The notes beneath the pieces are model-generated. The model did no database searches. It saw only the letters and a list, made by a program, of their open reading frames with translations, and was not told the origin of the DNA. The position numbers and the translations under genes are program-made. Of a DNA stretch of 39,872 bases, positions 1-7,818 are shown piece by piece (position 1 is the stretch's first letter; each line of letters starts with the position of its first letter). The DNA comes from Candidatus Dadabacteria bacterium. Its GTDB lineage: Bacteria; Desulfobacterota_D; UBA1144; Nemesobacterales; Nemesobacteraceae. The DNA is taken from NCBI GenBank assembly GCA_026705445.1, contig JAPPAR010000021.1:1-39872 (forward strand). Direction: 5' to 3'.

Positions 1-52
1 TAAATTCGATTTTGTTTGTTTCGCTCGATTTAAGCTTTAGAATGGTACTGGT

Positions 53-58
53 TATAAT
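53..58 (+). promoter_or_regulatory. -10 box of the M42 peptidase gene
   Basis: A perfect TATAAT ends 9 nt before the ATG at 68. Transcription would start about 3 nt before the start codon, and no Shine-Dalgarno is visible, so the mRNA is probably near-leaderless. No good -35 box is seen. Confidence 0.55.
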
Positions 59-67
59 CAGCCCGTT

Positions 68-1126
68 ATGGACATAAAACTCTTAAAGAAGCTCTGCGAC
101 ACTCCAGGAATGCCCGGGGACGAGGGCCTAGTTAAGTCGATTCTGCTTGAGGAAATAAAAAAATTCTCAGAAGACATCACCGAAGATGTTCTCGGAAACA
201 TAATCGCCCGTATCCCGGGAGACGGTCCCACTTTTGTTCTTGACGCTCACATGGACGAAGTGGGATTCATGGTACACCATATAGATAACAGAGGGTTTTT
301 GAGGGTAACCCCGCTTGGGGGAATGGACGCCCGGGTTTTTTACGGGCAGCGTCTGGTGGTTTGGGGAAAAGAACCTCTAAAAGGAGTGGTGGCAGCGGTT
401 CCGCCACACGTGACCAGAAGCAGTGGAGGCGCCAAGGAGGTTCCTGAAATTGAGGACTGCGCGGTCGATCTTGGGCTCAGCCCTGAAAAAGTCGCCGGTC
501 TCGTAGAAATAGGGGACATGGTGTCGTTTGACACTTCCCTTGATGAAACCGGAGATTCCGTGATCTCAAAGGCTCTTGACGACAGGATGGGTCTTTTCGT
601 CATAATCGAGGCTCTCAGGAAAACTCCGAATCCGGGCTGCAACCTCATAGTCACCTTTACCGTTCAGGAAGAAGTAGGGCTTCGCGGAGCGCGGGTTATA
701 ACACCGGTTTACGAACCGGATTTCGCCGTCGCTCTTGAAGGCACCGTGGCAATGGACATACCGGGGGTCTCGGAAAGCAAATCCTTTGCCAATATCGGCA
801 AGGGACCCGAAATTAGACTCTCAGACAGGTTCCTGGTGGCACACAGGCCATTTAGCTTTTTTATAAAGGAACTCGCGGAGAAAAACAAGATCCCTTACCA
901 GATAACTGTAAAAAAGGCTGGGAGCACAAACGCAACCGCCATGCAGGTCACGGGAAAGGGAACCAGGGCAGCCGTCCTGTCGGTTCCGACAAGGTATCTT
1001 CACAGCCCGAGTTCCATCGCCTATAAAAGCGATATCGCCCACACAATAGATCTGGTTTCATGCCTGCTCAGGAAGATAGGGAAATTCAGCCCCTCAAACC
1101 AGTATCAAGGTAATCAGCAACAATGA
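68..1126 (+). CDS. M42 family metallo-aminopeptidase (TET/endoglucanase-like)
   Basis: This is a 352-aa cytoplasmic metallopeptidase of the M42 family, whose members form tetrahedral 12-mers and trim peptides released by larger proteases. The metal and catalytic residues can be seen in order: DAHMDE (His61), KALDDRMG (Asp171), TVQEEVG (Glu201 catalytic, Glu202), a VALEGT...MDIPG stretch (Glu224, Asp230), and LHSPSS (His312). The length is normal for the family. The stop overlaps the next gene by 4 nt (ATGA), so the two are translationally coupled. The ATG at 68 lacks a Shine-Dalgarno but sits just after a TATAAT. Substrate preference (glutamyl, leucyl or lysyl) cannot be told from the sequence. 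Confidence 0.9.
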   Translation: MDIKLLKKLCDTPGMPGDEGLVKSILLEEIKKFSEDITEDVLGNIIARIPGDGPTFVLDAHMDEVGFMVHHIDNRGFLRVTPLGGMDARVFYGQRLVVWGKEPLKGVVAAVPPHVTRSSGGAKEVPEIEDCAVDLGLSPEKVAGLVEIGDMVSFDTSLDETGDSVISKALDDRMGLFVIIEALRKTPNPGCNLIVTFTVQEEVGLRGARVITPVYEPDFAVALEGTVAMDIPGVSESKSFANIGKGPEIRLSDRFLVAHRPFSFFIKELAEKNKIPYQITVKKAGSTNATAMQVTGKGTRAAVLSVPTRYLHSPSSIAYKSDIAHTIDLVSCLLRKIGKFSPSNQYQGNQQQ

Positions 1127-1470
1127 TGGAAGAGCTGCTCCGCGTATTCGAGGAAATCGCTAAGGAAAATTTCCCCGAACTTGATCTTGAAAAGTTCTCT
1201 CTAGTGCTTCGTGAAGAGATAAAAAAGAAAAAATACGATCTTCAGGACGAAACCCTGCTCGAAACGGCCCTTCGGGATGAAAGAGAGACTTTCAAAGACT
1301 CTTTTCTGGAAATGCTTGAGGAAAGAGCGGCGCACGAGGGCGGCGGTAAAGCATTTATTCTGTCGGAGAGAGGCCGCGACGAAGCCATCTCAATCCTGAC
1401 AACCAACACCGAGCACACAATCGACTACTATTATAACACGATAATAGGAAAGCACTTCTCGGCAAGCTGA
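1123..1470 (+). CDS. Small helical protein of unknown function, coupled to M42 peptidase
   Basis: This is a 115-aa protein that I do not recognise. It is strongly charged and probably mostly alpha-helical, with Glu/Lys-rich N-terminal helices and an EEIKKKK patch. The C-terminus has a TIDYYYNTIIG stretch. There is no signal peptide, membrane segment or cysteine motif. It starts inside the M42 stop codon (ATGA), so it is almost certainly made with the peptidase and may be a partner or regulator of it; that role is inference. It converges on gltA with 57 nt between the stops, and no clear terminator hairpin is seen there. Confidence 0.75.
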   Translation: MMEELLRVFEEIAKENFPELDLEKFSLVLREEIKKKKYDLQDETLLETALRDERETFKDSFLEMLEERAAHEGGGKAFILSERGRDEAISILTTNTEHTIDYYYNTIIGKHFSAS

Positions 1471-1527
1471 GCGTCTCTCCACCCCCTTTCCCCGTTTTTT
1501 TCTCAACCGTTATTTGCGCCAACAGAA

Positions 1528-2823
1528 TTACTTCTTGCGCCTTCTGCTCATCGCCACGTATTTTCTGTTATCTTCCCCTAGGTAAACCTGCCTGGGCCTC
1601 GCGATTCTGGTTTCGGGGTCGTTCAGCATCTCAAGCCACTGGGCAAGCCATCCTGCCATTCTCGCTATGGCGAAAAGAACAGTAAACATGCTCGTGGGAA
1701 GACCTATGCTCTGGTATATGAGTCCGGAGTAGAAATCAACGTTCGGATAAAGCCTTCTTCTTACGAAATAGTCGTCTTCAAGGGCGATTCTCTCAAGCTC
1801 AAGCGCTATGTCAAGCAGCGGATTTTTCCCGGTAACTTCAAACACATCGTGGGCTATGTCCTTTATTATCGCCGCTCTCGGGTCATAAGCCTTGTACACC
1901 CTGTGTCCGAAGCCCATGAGCCTGAATTCTCCTTTCTTGGCCCTTTCTATATACTGAGGGATCTTGTCAATTGAACCTATGTCGGCAAGCATCTCAAGCA
2001 CCGCCTCGTTCGCTCCACCGTGAAGAGGACCGTACAGGGCGGCAATCGCCGCGGCGGCCGCGGAGTAAGGATCCGGATGAGAGCTTGCGACGTTTCTCAT
2101 CGCGCTTGCGCTGCAGTTCTGTTCGTGGTCGGCATGGAGGATGAAAAGAACATCTATAGCCTTTTCTATCGCCGGATTCGGCTCATACTTGGTCTCGGTC
2201 ATCTTGAACATCATTGAAAGGAAATTCCCGGCGTAGCTGAGTTCGTTGTCGGGATAGACGTAGGGAAGACCCATGATATGCCTGTAGGAAAATCCAGCTA
2301 TGGTCGGCGTCTTCGCTATAAGCCTTCTCATCTCAAGTTTCTGCACGTCGGTATCAAATATGTCTTTTGCATCCGGATAGAAGGTCGAGAGGGCTCCGAC
2401 GGTCGCAAGAAGCATGCCCATCGGGTGCGCGTCGTAGCGGAATCCATCCATGAGCTTCCTTATGTTTTCATGCACGTAGGTGTGATGCGTTATGTCGTGA
2501 ACCCAGCTGTCATATTGCGATTTGTTAGGCAGCTCACCGTGAATAAGGAGATAGGCAACTTCGAGGAAGTTACTTTTTTTCGCCAGCTCTTCTATCGGGT
2601 ACCCCCTGTATCTCAGGATCCCCTTTTCTCCGTCAATGAAGGTAACCTTGCTTTTGCACGAAGCCGTATTCCCGAAAGCCGGGTCGTAACTCATCATGCC
2701 AAAATCTTCGTCCTTAACCCTTATCTGGCGAAGGTCAGTGGCCCTTATGGTGTCGTTGTCTATAGCAAGTTCGTATGTTTTACCTGTCCTGTTATCCTTT
2801 ACAGACAAAGTATTCTTCGACAT
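1528..2823 (-). CDS. gltA: Citrate synthase (type II)
   Basis: Condenses acetyl-CoA and oxaloacetate to citrate, the entry step of the TCA cycle. The 431-aa length and the N-terminal beta-rich region (residues 1-60) match the large Gram-negative hexameric type. Catalytic residues are visible: His268 in GPLHGGANEA, His307 in GFGHRVYKAYDPRA and Asp363 in PNVDFYSG. The ATG is preceded by a good AGGAG site about 8 nt upstream. The 159-nt gap behind it, next to the M50 gene, probably holds its own promoter. It could instead be a 2-methylcitrate synthase, but the long N-terminus favours GltA. Confidence 0.95.
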   Translation of the reverse strand: MSKNTLSVKDNRTGKTYELAIDNDTIRATDLRQIRVKDEDFGMMSYDPAFGNTASCKSKVTFIDGEKGILRYRGYPIEELAKKSNFLEVAYLLIHGELPNKSQYDSWVHDITHHTYVHENIRKLMDGFRYDAHPMGMLLATVGALSTFYPDAKDIFDTDVQKLEMRRLIAKTPTIAGFSYRHIMGLPYVYPDNELSYAGNFLSMMFKMTETKYEPNPAIEKAIDVLFILHADHEQNCSASAMRNVASSHPDPYSAAAAAIAALYGPLHGGANEAVLEMLADIGSIDKIPQYIERAKKGEFRLMGFGHRVYKAYDPRAAIIKDIAHDVFEVTGKNPLLDIALELERIALEDDYFVRRRLYPNVDFYSGLIYQSIGLPTSMFTVLFAIARMAGWLAQWLEMLNDPETRIARPRQVYLGEDNRKYVAMSRRRKK

Positions 2824-2982
2824 TTGTGAATCTCCTCGTAGTAGTGAAGTTGTTTAAATCAAGTTGTCGGTCGGATTGGATTCCCGTATGTGAACCACCC
2901 TCTTTTTCACTCCAACACCCTAAGAGTCAATCCAACCTATCAGGGTGATTGTAACAGATTCTTTAACTAAACGCAAAACGAC

Positions 2983-3909
2983 CTAACCGAACTCCACGAT
3001 ACTGATGGGAACAGGGGTAAAACAGGAAATAAAAATAAGCAGTGAGAGAAAAGCAAGCGCTTTTCTTCCGGCACCGATCTCGGCATCACTCGATATGGTC
3101 GGCGGATGGGATGTGCCGAGCACTAAAAGCAGTATCGCCCAGAAAAGCCAGCCGACCCAACCCTCAAACATAAGCCACTCAGGAAGAATGCCAAGCACCC
3201 ACAAGCCCAGATAATCCGCAAAGTCCATCAGAGGTACCGTTCCCACTCCCATTATTGCAAGGAAAATAACCGTAGCAGCCGATATAGCTTTATGCCACTC
3301 CGCCGGGAAGACGCAGTATACAAGATGCCCTCCGTCAAGCTGCCCAGCGGGCATGAGATTCAAGACGGTTACGAAAAGGCCTATCCACCCCGCAAATGCA
3401 ACGGGGTGCAGCAGAATTTCGTATCCCTGGGCGACTTCCCCGATAGCCATTTTTGAGAAAAGGGCAAATACGAGAGAATTGCCAAGAGACATGGCCGCCT
3501 GCATCTCAGAGATCCTCTCAGAATCCAAAGCGACCACTTCCGAGAAAAGCAGCCCGACAAACAGGACCGGAAGAGCTACTATCACCCCGGCTATGGGACC
3601 AGCGATCCCTATGTCGAAAAGTTCCCTTCGGCCGCGTATCCGAGACTTTATCCTTATAAACGCCCCGAACGTCCCTATGGGGGAGAGGAAGGGAGGAGCA
3701 GGAATAAACCAGGGAAGAGTTATGGAAACGCCGTATTTCCTGCCGTAAAAGTAATGACCCATTTCATGGGCTCCAAGAATGGCGACCAGAGAAAGCGAGA
3801 AAAGAACGCCCCCCGTATAAGTCCCGCTTATCATGTAGCCGGAAAGAAAAGTCGTGGCCGCCGTGAGAATAAAAAGCACCAGCGGAATAAGGATAGATCT
3901 TTTGATCAT
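2983..3909 (-). CDS. Site-2 protease-type M50 membrane metalloprotease
   Basis: This is a 308-aa polytopic membrane zinc protease. The zinc site is visible: HEMGH (His48, Glu49, His52) within the second hydrophobic segment, and the third ligand in NLMPAGQLDGGH (Asp192). Further hydrophobic segments lie near residues 8-28, 100-123, 172-188 and across the C-terminal third. There is no PDZ domain, so it resembles the compact S2P/FtsH-independent group (plant EGY-like) rather than RseP. The start lies 2 nt after the ptsP stop, so the two share a transcript. Such enzymes cut transmembrane proteins such as anti-sigma factors; no substrate is encoded nearby. Confidence 0.88.
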   Translation of the reverse strand: MIKRSILIPLVLFILTAATTFLSGYMISGTYTGGVLFSLSLVAILGAHEMGHYFYGRKYGVSITLPWFIPAPPFLSPIGTFGAFIRIKSRIRGRRELFDIGIAGPIAGVIVALPVLFVGLLFSEVVALDSERISEMQAAMSLGNSLVFALFSKMAIGEVAQGYEILLHPVAFAGWIGLFVTVLNLMPAGQLDGGHLVYCVFPAEWHKAISAATVIFLAIMGVGTVPLMDFADYLGLWVLGILPEWLMFEGWVGWLFWAILLLVLGTSHPPTISSDAEIGAGRKALAFLSLLIFISCFTPVPISIVEFG

Positions 3910-3911
3910 GG

Positions 3912-6206
3912 CTACTCTACTTCGAGCAACATCGGGTTTATGGAGTTAAGGACATCCTTTAAGTATCTCTCTATGTCGGACTCCTTTGAGAGCAGCAACA
4001 GGTCGGACCTTATTTCCTCAAGCATCCGCTCAGAAAGCCTGTCCGAAAGAAATTTCACATAAGGAAACCGAAGCGGAGAAACGCTCAGATGACGGTAACC
4101 AAGAGCCAATATAAGGAGTGTACCGGAAGGAACTCCCGCTATTTCTCCACATATTGAAAGCTCCTTTCCGCTTGAGAGAACCTGCTCTCTTGTAAAATCC
4201 AGCATTCTCACCACGGAAGGATGAAAAGCCGAGTAAAGATGTCCAACCGCGTTTGAATTTCTATCCACCGCAAGCAGGTACTGTATGAGGTCGTTTGTTC
4301 CAATGGAAACAAAATCTATTAAGTCCGCGTAATCACCGAACTGATACACAAGCGCCGGAACTTCCATCATTATTCCAAGCTTCGGTATATCATGTCGGTG
4401 AAGACTGACTTCGGCAGACAGTTCCTCAATTATCTGCGCCGCGGTCTCAACCTCCCAGACATTTGATACCATAGGCAGAAGAATCTTGAAATTCCCCCCT
4501 TTCTTCGCCGCGAGCAAAATGGATTTCACCTGATCCCTGAAAAGATCAAGATACTCCATTGAAAAGCGGATCGAGCGAAGGCCAAGAAGGGGGTTCTCTT
4601 CTTTGGGCATGTTGAGATAGGAAAGTATCTTGTCAGAACCCACGTCCAGGGTCCTAATGGTCACTCCATCCTCAAAATTAGCTGAGATCTCCTTGTATAT
4701 CTTTAGCTGGGACCTTACACTGGGCCACTTCTTAAACCGCGCGAAGGCAAACTCCGTTCTGAAAAGTCCCGCTCTCTTAATGCCGTAACGCTTGGCCACC
4801 TCGGCATCGGCCGGAATTCCGACATTCGCCGTTATTTTGACGTCAAGACCGGTGCTGGTACTTTTTTCGGCTTCAGTCTCTATGAAGCTGCGGAGTTCAA
4901 CGGCTTTTTGGTGCATGGACAGATACTCATCCTTAAGCACCTGGTCGGGGTTTGTGAAAATGAAACCGCTTCTCCCGTCAACTATCATATCCTCCCCGGG
5001 ATGTATCAGATTCACGATGTTGTCTATGCCGACAACTACCGGAATCCCAAGCGATTTCGCTATTATGACCGCGTGCGAGGTCTCTCCGCCTTTTTCAAGG
5101 ACTATTCCCCCCACCTCCCCTTCAGCAGCCGTGACAAAAGAAACGCCTATCTCTCTTGCCACAAGTATCAAGGGCTCTCCGTCGGCGGAAGCGGAAATAT
5201 TCTCGTCCTTTGAACTGGTAAGATCCCGGAGCATTCTCTCACCTATATCTCTGAAATCGTAGGCCCTCTCCCTCATATAAGAATCCGGCAAGGATTCAAA
5301 ACGTGATGCCTGGGTTTCGAGATACTCAACCACCGCAGCCTCGGCCGGAACCCTCTTTTCATCTATGAGTTCGCCAGTCCCTTTCTCCATGTCGCGGCTA
5401 TCCACTATCATCAGATGCGAACGGAAAATATCCACTTCGTTTTTCGAGAGCTTCCCTTCAGAATCCATTTTTTTAATAGTCTTCTTAAGGTCTTGCGATA
5501 TATTCTTTATAGAATTTCTAACTCTTCTCTTCTCGATTCCTGGAGTACGGGCCGTCATCTCCATAGTGGACATCTGGCGGAAAAGCCCGCGGAATGTAAC
5601 CGCCTTGCCCACAGCCACCCCTTCAGAAACTCCTTTTCCCTGGTAGCTCCTCGTCTCGTGCTTTACCATGGACGGGGGTTTCAGCCGGTCCAGGGTGTTT
5701 GCGACTTCAAGAACCCCGGCAAGTCGTAGTGCTATTATCTGAAAAAGAGTCTGCTCGGCCGGGGTTATCTGCATGGGGGTTTTGTTCTGCCCGACAAGCA
5801 CCCCGACACACACGTCGTGAAGCATTATGGGAACGCCCATGTAACTTTCGTATTCCTCTTCGCCTATTTCGGGAAAATATCTGTAATTGGGATGCTTAGA
5901 AGCCGGCATGGCCACCAAAGAAACTTTCGTTTTATGAACCATCCCGGTAAGACCTTCATCCGAGCGCAGAAAGATATCACTTCTCGGTTTAACCTGAAGG
6001 CCCCTGTTAGCCGCGAGCCTGAGAACTTCTCTTGAATCATCCCAGACGTATATGGAAACGACATCGTAGTGAAGGGAGGAAGAAATTTTTCTGACCACCC
6101 TACCCAAAACGGTGTTAAGACCCACGGACTTGTTGATCAAGTCGCTTATCTCATGAACCACCTTGAGATGAAAATGCTCCGGTTCAGTACGCTCTTTAGC
6201 AATCAT
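3912..6206 (-). CDS. ptsP: PtsP: GAF domain plus PTS enzyme I (EI-Ntr)
   Basis: This phosphoenolpyruvate-protein phosphotransferase is the first component of the nitrogen-type (regulatory) PTS, which passes phosphate to NPr/HPr. Domains in order are a GAF sensor (about residues 10-165), an EI N-terminal segment from YQGKGVSEG, the swivelling phosphohistidine domain (GGETSHAVIIAK, His378), and a PEP-binding TIM barrel ending near SICGEIAG with its catalytic Cys. An upstream in-frame GTG at 6224 exists. I chose the ATG at 6206 because it has a GGAG site 8 nt upstream. No HPr or EIIA gene is in the window. It shares a transcript with the M50 protease. Confidence 0.93.
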   Translation of the reverse strand: MIAKERTEPEHFHLKVVHEISDLINKSVGLNTVLGRVVRKISSSLHYDVVSIYVWDDSREVLRLAANRGLQVKPRSDIFLRSDEGLTGMVHKTKVSLVAMPASKHPNYRYFPEIGEEEYESYMGVPIMLHDVCVGVLVGQNKTPMQITPAEQTLFQIIALRLAGVLEVANTLDRLKPPSMVKHETRSYQGKGVSEGVAVGKAVTFRGLFRQMSTMEMTARTPGIEKRRVRNSIKNISQDLKKTIKKMDSEGKLSKNEVDIFRSHLMIVDSRDMEKGTGELIDEKRVPAEAAVVEYLETQASRFESLPDSYMRERAYDFRDIGERMLRDLTSSKDENISASADGEPLILVAREIGVSFVTAAEGEVGGIVLEKGGETSHAVIIAKSLGIPVVVGIDNIVNLIHPGEDMIVDGRSGFIFTNPDQVLKDEYLSMHQKAVELRSFIETEAEKSTSTGLDVKITANVGIPADAEVAKRYGIKRAGLFRTEFAFARFKKWPSVRSQLKIYKEISANFEDGVTIRTLDVGSDKILSYLNMPKEENPLLGLRSIRFSMEYLDLFRDQVKSILLAAKKGGNFKILLPMVSNVWEVETAAQIIEELSAEVSLHRHDIPKLGIMMEVPALVYQFGDYADLIDFVSIGTNDLIQYLLAVDRNSNAVGHLYSAFHPSVVRMLDFTREQVLSSGKELSICGEIAGVPSGTLLILALGYRHLSVSPLRFPYVKFLSDRLSERMLEEIRSDLLLLSKESDIERYLKDVLNSINPMLLEVE

Positions 6207-6238
6207 AGGGTCACTCCGCCACACACAAATAAGTTAGT

Positions 6239-6244
6239 ATTATA
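6239..6244 (-). promoter_or_regulatory. Extended -10 promoter of ptsP
   Basis: On the minus strand TATAAT is preceded by TGG, giving a perfect TGn extended -10. The predicted start near 6232 leaves a leader of about 26 nt that contains the GGAG site of ptsP. No convincing -35 is seen, as is usual for extended -10 promoters. Confidence 0.6.
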
Positions 6245-6357
6245 CCATCATCAGACCCTGTTAGCGGAAAAAGGAGCATCTAAGAATTCCCTACCACGAA
6301 CCTAAAAGATAAAGAAGAAAAAGCTTTCTCGGCAATAGATTTATGAAATATTGTATA

Positions 6358-6363
6358 TATACT
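6358..6363 (+). promoter_or_regulatory. -10 box of the ferredoxin reductase gene
   Basis: TATACT ends 9 nt before the ATG at 6373, the same spacing as for the gene at 68, and there is no Shine-Dalgarno. This supports a near-leaderless mRNA and the choice of 6373 as start. Confidence 0.45.
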
Positions 6364-6372
6364 TCCCACGCC

Positions 6373-7752
6373 ATGAGTCTCGAAACAATAAAAGTTGCCA
6401 TAGTCGGATCGGGACCCGCAGCTTTCTACGCAGCCGACCACCTGCAGAAGAAACTCGGCGACCGCGTGTTCATAGACATGTTCGAAAAACTCCCGACTCC
6501 CCACGGTCTCGTGAGAAGCGGGGTAGCTCCGGACCACCAGAAAATAAAAAGCGTAGCCAGAGTTTATGATAAAATCGCATCCAATCCTCAATTCAGATTT
6601 TTCGGACTTGTAGAGTTCGGAAAACACTTAAGGCTTGAGGACCTGCGCAGTCGTTACCACCAAATAGTTTTCGCAACAGGGGCCCAGACCGACAGAAAAA
6701 TGGGAATACCGGGAGAGGGCATAATCGGAAGCCACACGGCAACGGAGTTTGTAGGCTGGTACAACTCCCACCCGGATCACATGGGCCTTGGTTTTGACTT
6801 TTCAGGGAAAAGAGTCGTCATAGTCGGAGTCGGGAACGTCGCGGTGGATGTTGCGAGAATTCTTTCCCTCACAAGAAGCGAAATGGAAAAAACGGATATC
6901 GCAGACTATGCACTTGAGGAACTGGCCAAAAGCGGAATAAGGGAAATACACATGCTTGGAAGAAGAGGCCCCGCGCAGGCGGCCTTCACTAACCCAGAGC
7001 TGCGGGAACTTGAGAATCTTGAGGATGCGGATCTCCTTACCCTGGCAAACGAAGCGGAGCCCGATTCCCTTACGCTCGAGGAGCTTGAGCGTAAACCGAA
7101 CAGGACAGCCCAGACGAAAATAGAGCTTATAAAAAAAGCTTCCGAAAGAGTTCCCTCCAAATCAAAGAAAATAGTCATAAGATTCTTGGTTTCTCCGATA
7201 GAAATAATTGCCGGAGAAGACAACAGAGTAAAAAGCGTGAAAGTCGTGAAAAACAGGCTTTACAAATCCGATGATGGCTCCCTTCGGCCCAAACCCACGG
7301 ACGAGACCGAAGAGATTCCCACCGATCTGGTTTTTCGCTCCGTCGGGTACCGGGGAATACCTCTTCGGGACGTACCGTTTGATGACAGTTCGGGGGTAAT
7401 CCCCAGCGAAAAAGGAAGAGTACTTGACAAAACGGGCGGCAATCCGATTACGGGACTCTACACCACAGGGTGGATAAAACGCGGACCGACTGGAGTTATC
7501 GGTACGAACAAGGCCGACTCCGGCGAAACCGTAAGCTGCATGATCGAGGACATCGAGAGGGGAAATACGCTGCGTCCCGAACTCGCCTCGGATGAGAGCA
7601 TAAAGGAACTGCTCGAAGAAAAACATATTTCCTACAATGAATGGCTGCGGGTTGACTGGTTTGAGAAGAAAGAAGGCGAAAAAAAGGGGAGGCCAAGAGT
7701 AAAGGTCACGGGGCTTGAAGAAATTCTCGAAATTCTTCAAAAAAAGCACTGA
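6373..7752 (+). CDS. fprA: Ferredoxin-NADP(+) reductase, FprA/adrenodoxin-reductase type
   Basis: This is a 459-aa FAD flavoenzyme moving electrons between NADPH and ferredoxin. The N-terminal FAD-binding Rossmann motif VAIVGSGPAAFYAAD, the family signature HGLVRSGVAPDHQKIK, an NADP-binding Rossmann motif (VVIVGVGNVAVDVARIL) and the C-terminal GWIKRGPTGVIGTNKADS motif match adrenodoxin-reductase-like FprA enzymes in order and length. An upstream in-frame ATG at 6343 would add 10 residues. I prefer 6373, because it places the FAD motif at the usual distance and sits 9 nt after a TATACT. It is divergent from ptsP and convergent with the RNase II-like gene. Confidence 0.88.
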   Translation: MSLETIKVAIVGSGPAAFYAADHLQKKLGDRVFIDMFEKLPTPHGLVRSGVAPDHQKIKSVARVYDKIASNPQFRFFGLVEFGKHLRLEDLRSRYHQIVFATGAQTDRKMGIPGEGIIGSHTATEFVGWYNSHPDHMGLGFDFSGKRVVIVGVGNVAVDVARILSLTRSEMEKTDIADYALEELAKSGIREIHMLGRRGPAQAAFTNPELRELENLEDADLLTLANEAEPDSLTLEELERKPNRTAQTKIELIKKASERVPSKSKKIVIRFLVSPIEIIAGEDNRVKSVKVVKNRLYKSDDGSLRPKPTDETEEIPTDLVFRSVGYRGIPLRDVPFDDSSGVIPSEKGRVLDKTGGNPITGLYTTGWIKRGPTGVIGTNKADSGETVSCMIEDIERGNTLRPELASDESIKELLEEKHISYNEWLRVDWFEKKEGEKKGRPRVKVTGLEEILEILQKKH

Positions 7753-7818
7753 AGAGGGCGGTCTTTCCCACTTCGACGGCATATGCTTGTTTGAACTTGG
7801 GTTCCGGCAAACCGAAAG

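Noticed and set aside
1471-1527. T-run between converging genes as a terminator
   Set aside because: A run of seven T is present, but no stem of useful length precedes it.
2278-2829. 183-aa open frame on the plus strand
   Set aside because: Complement of gltA; no motif.
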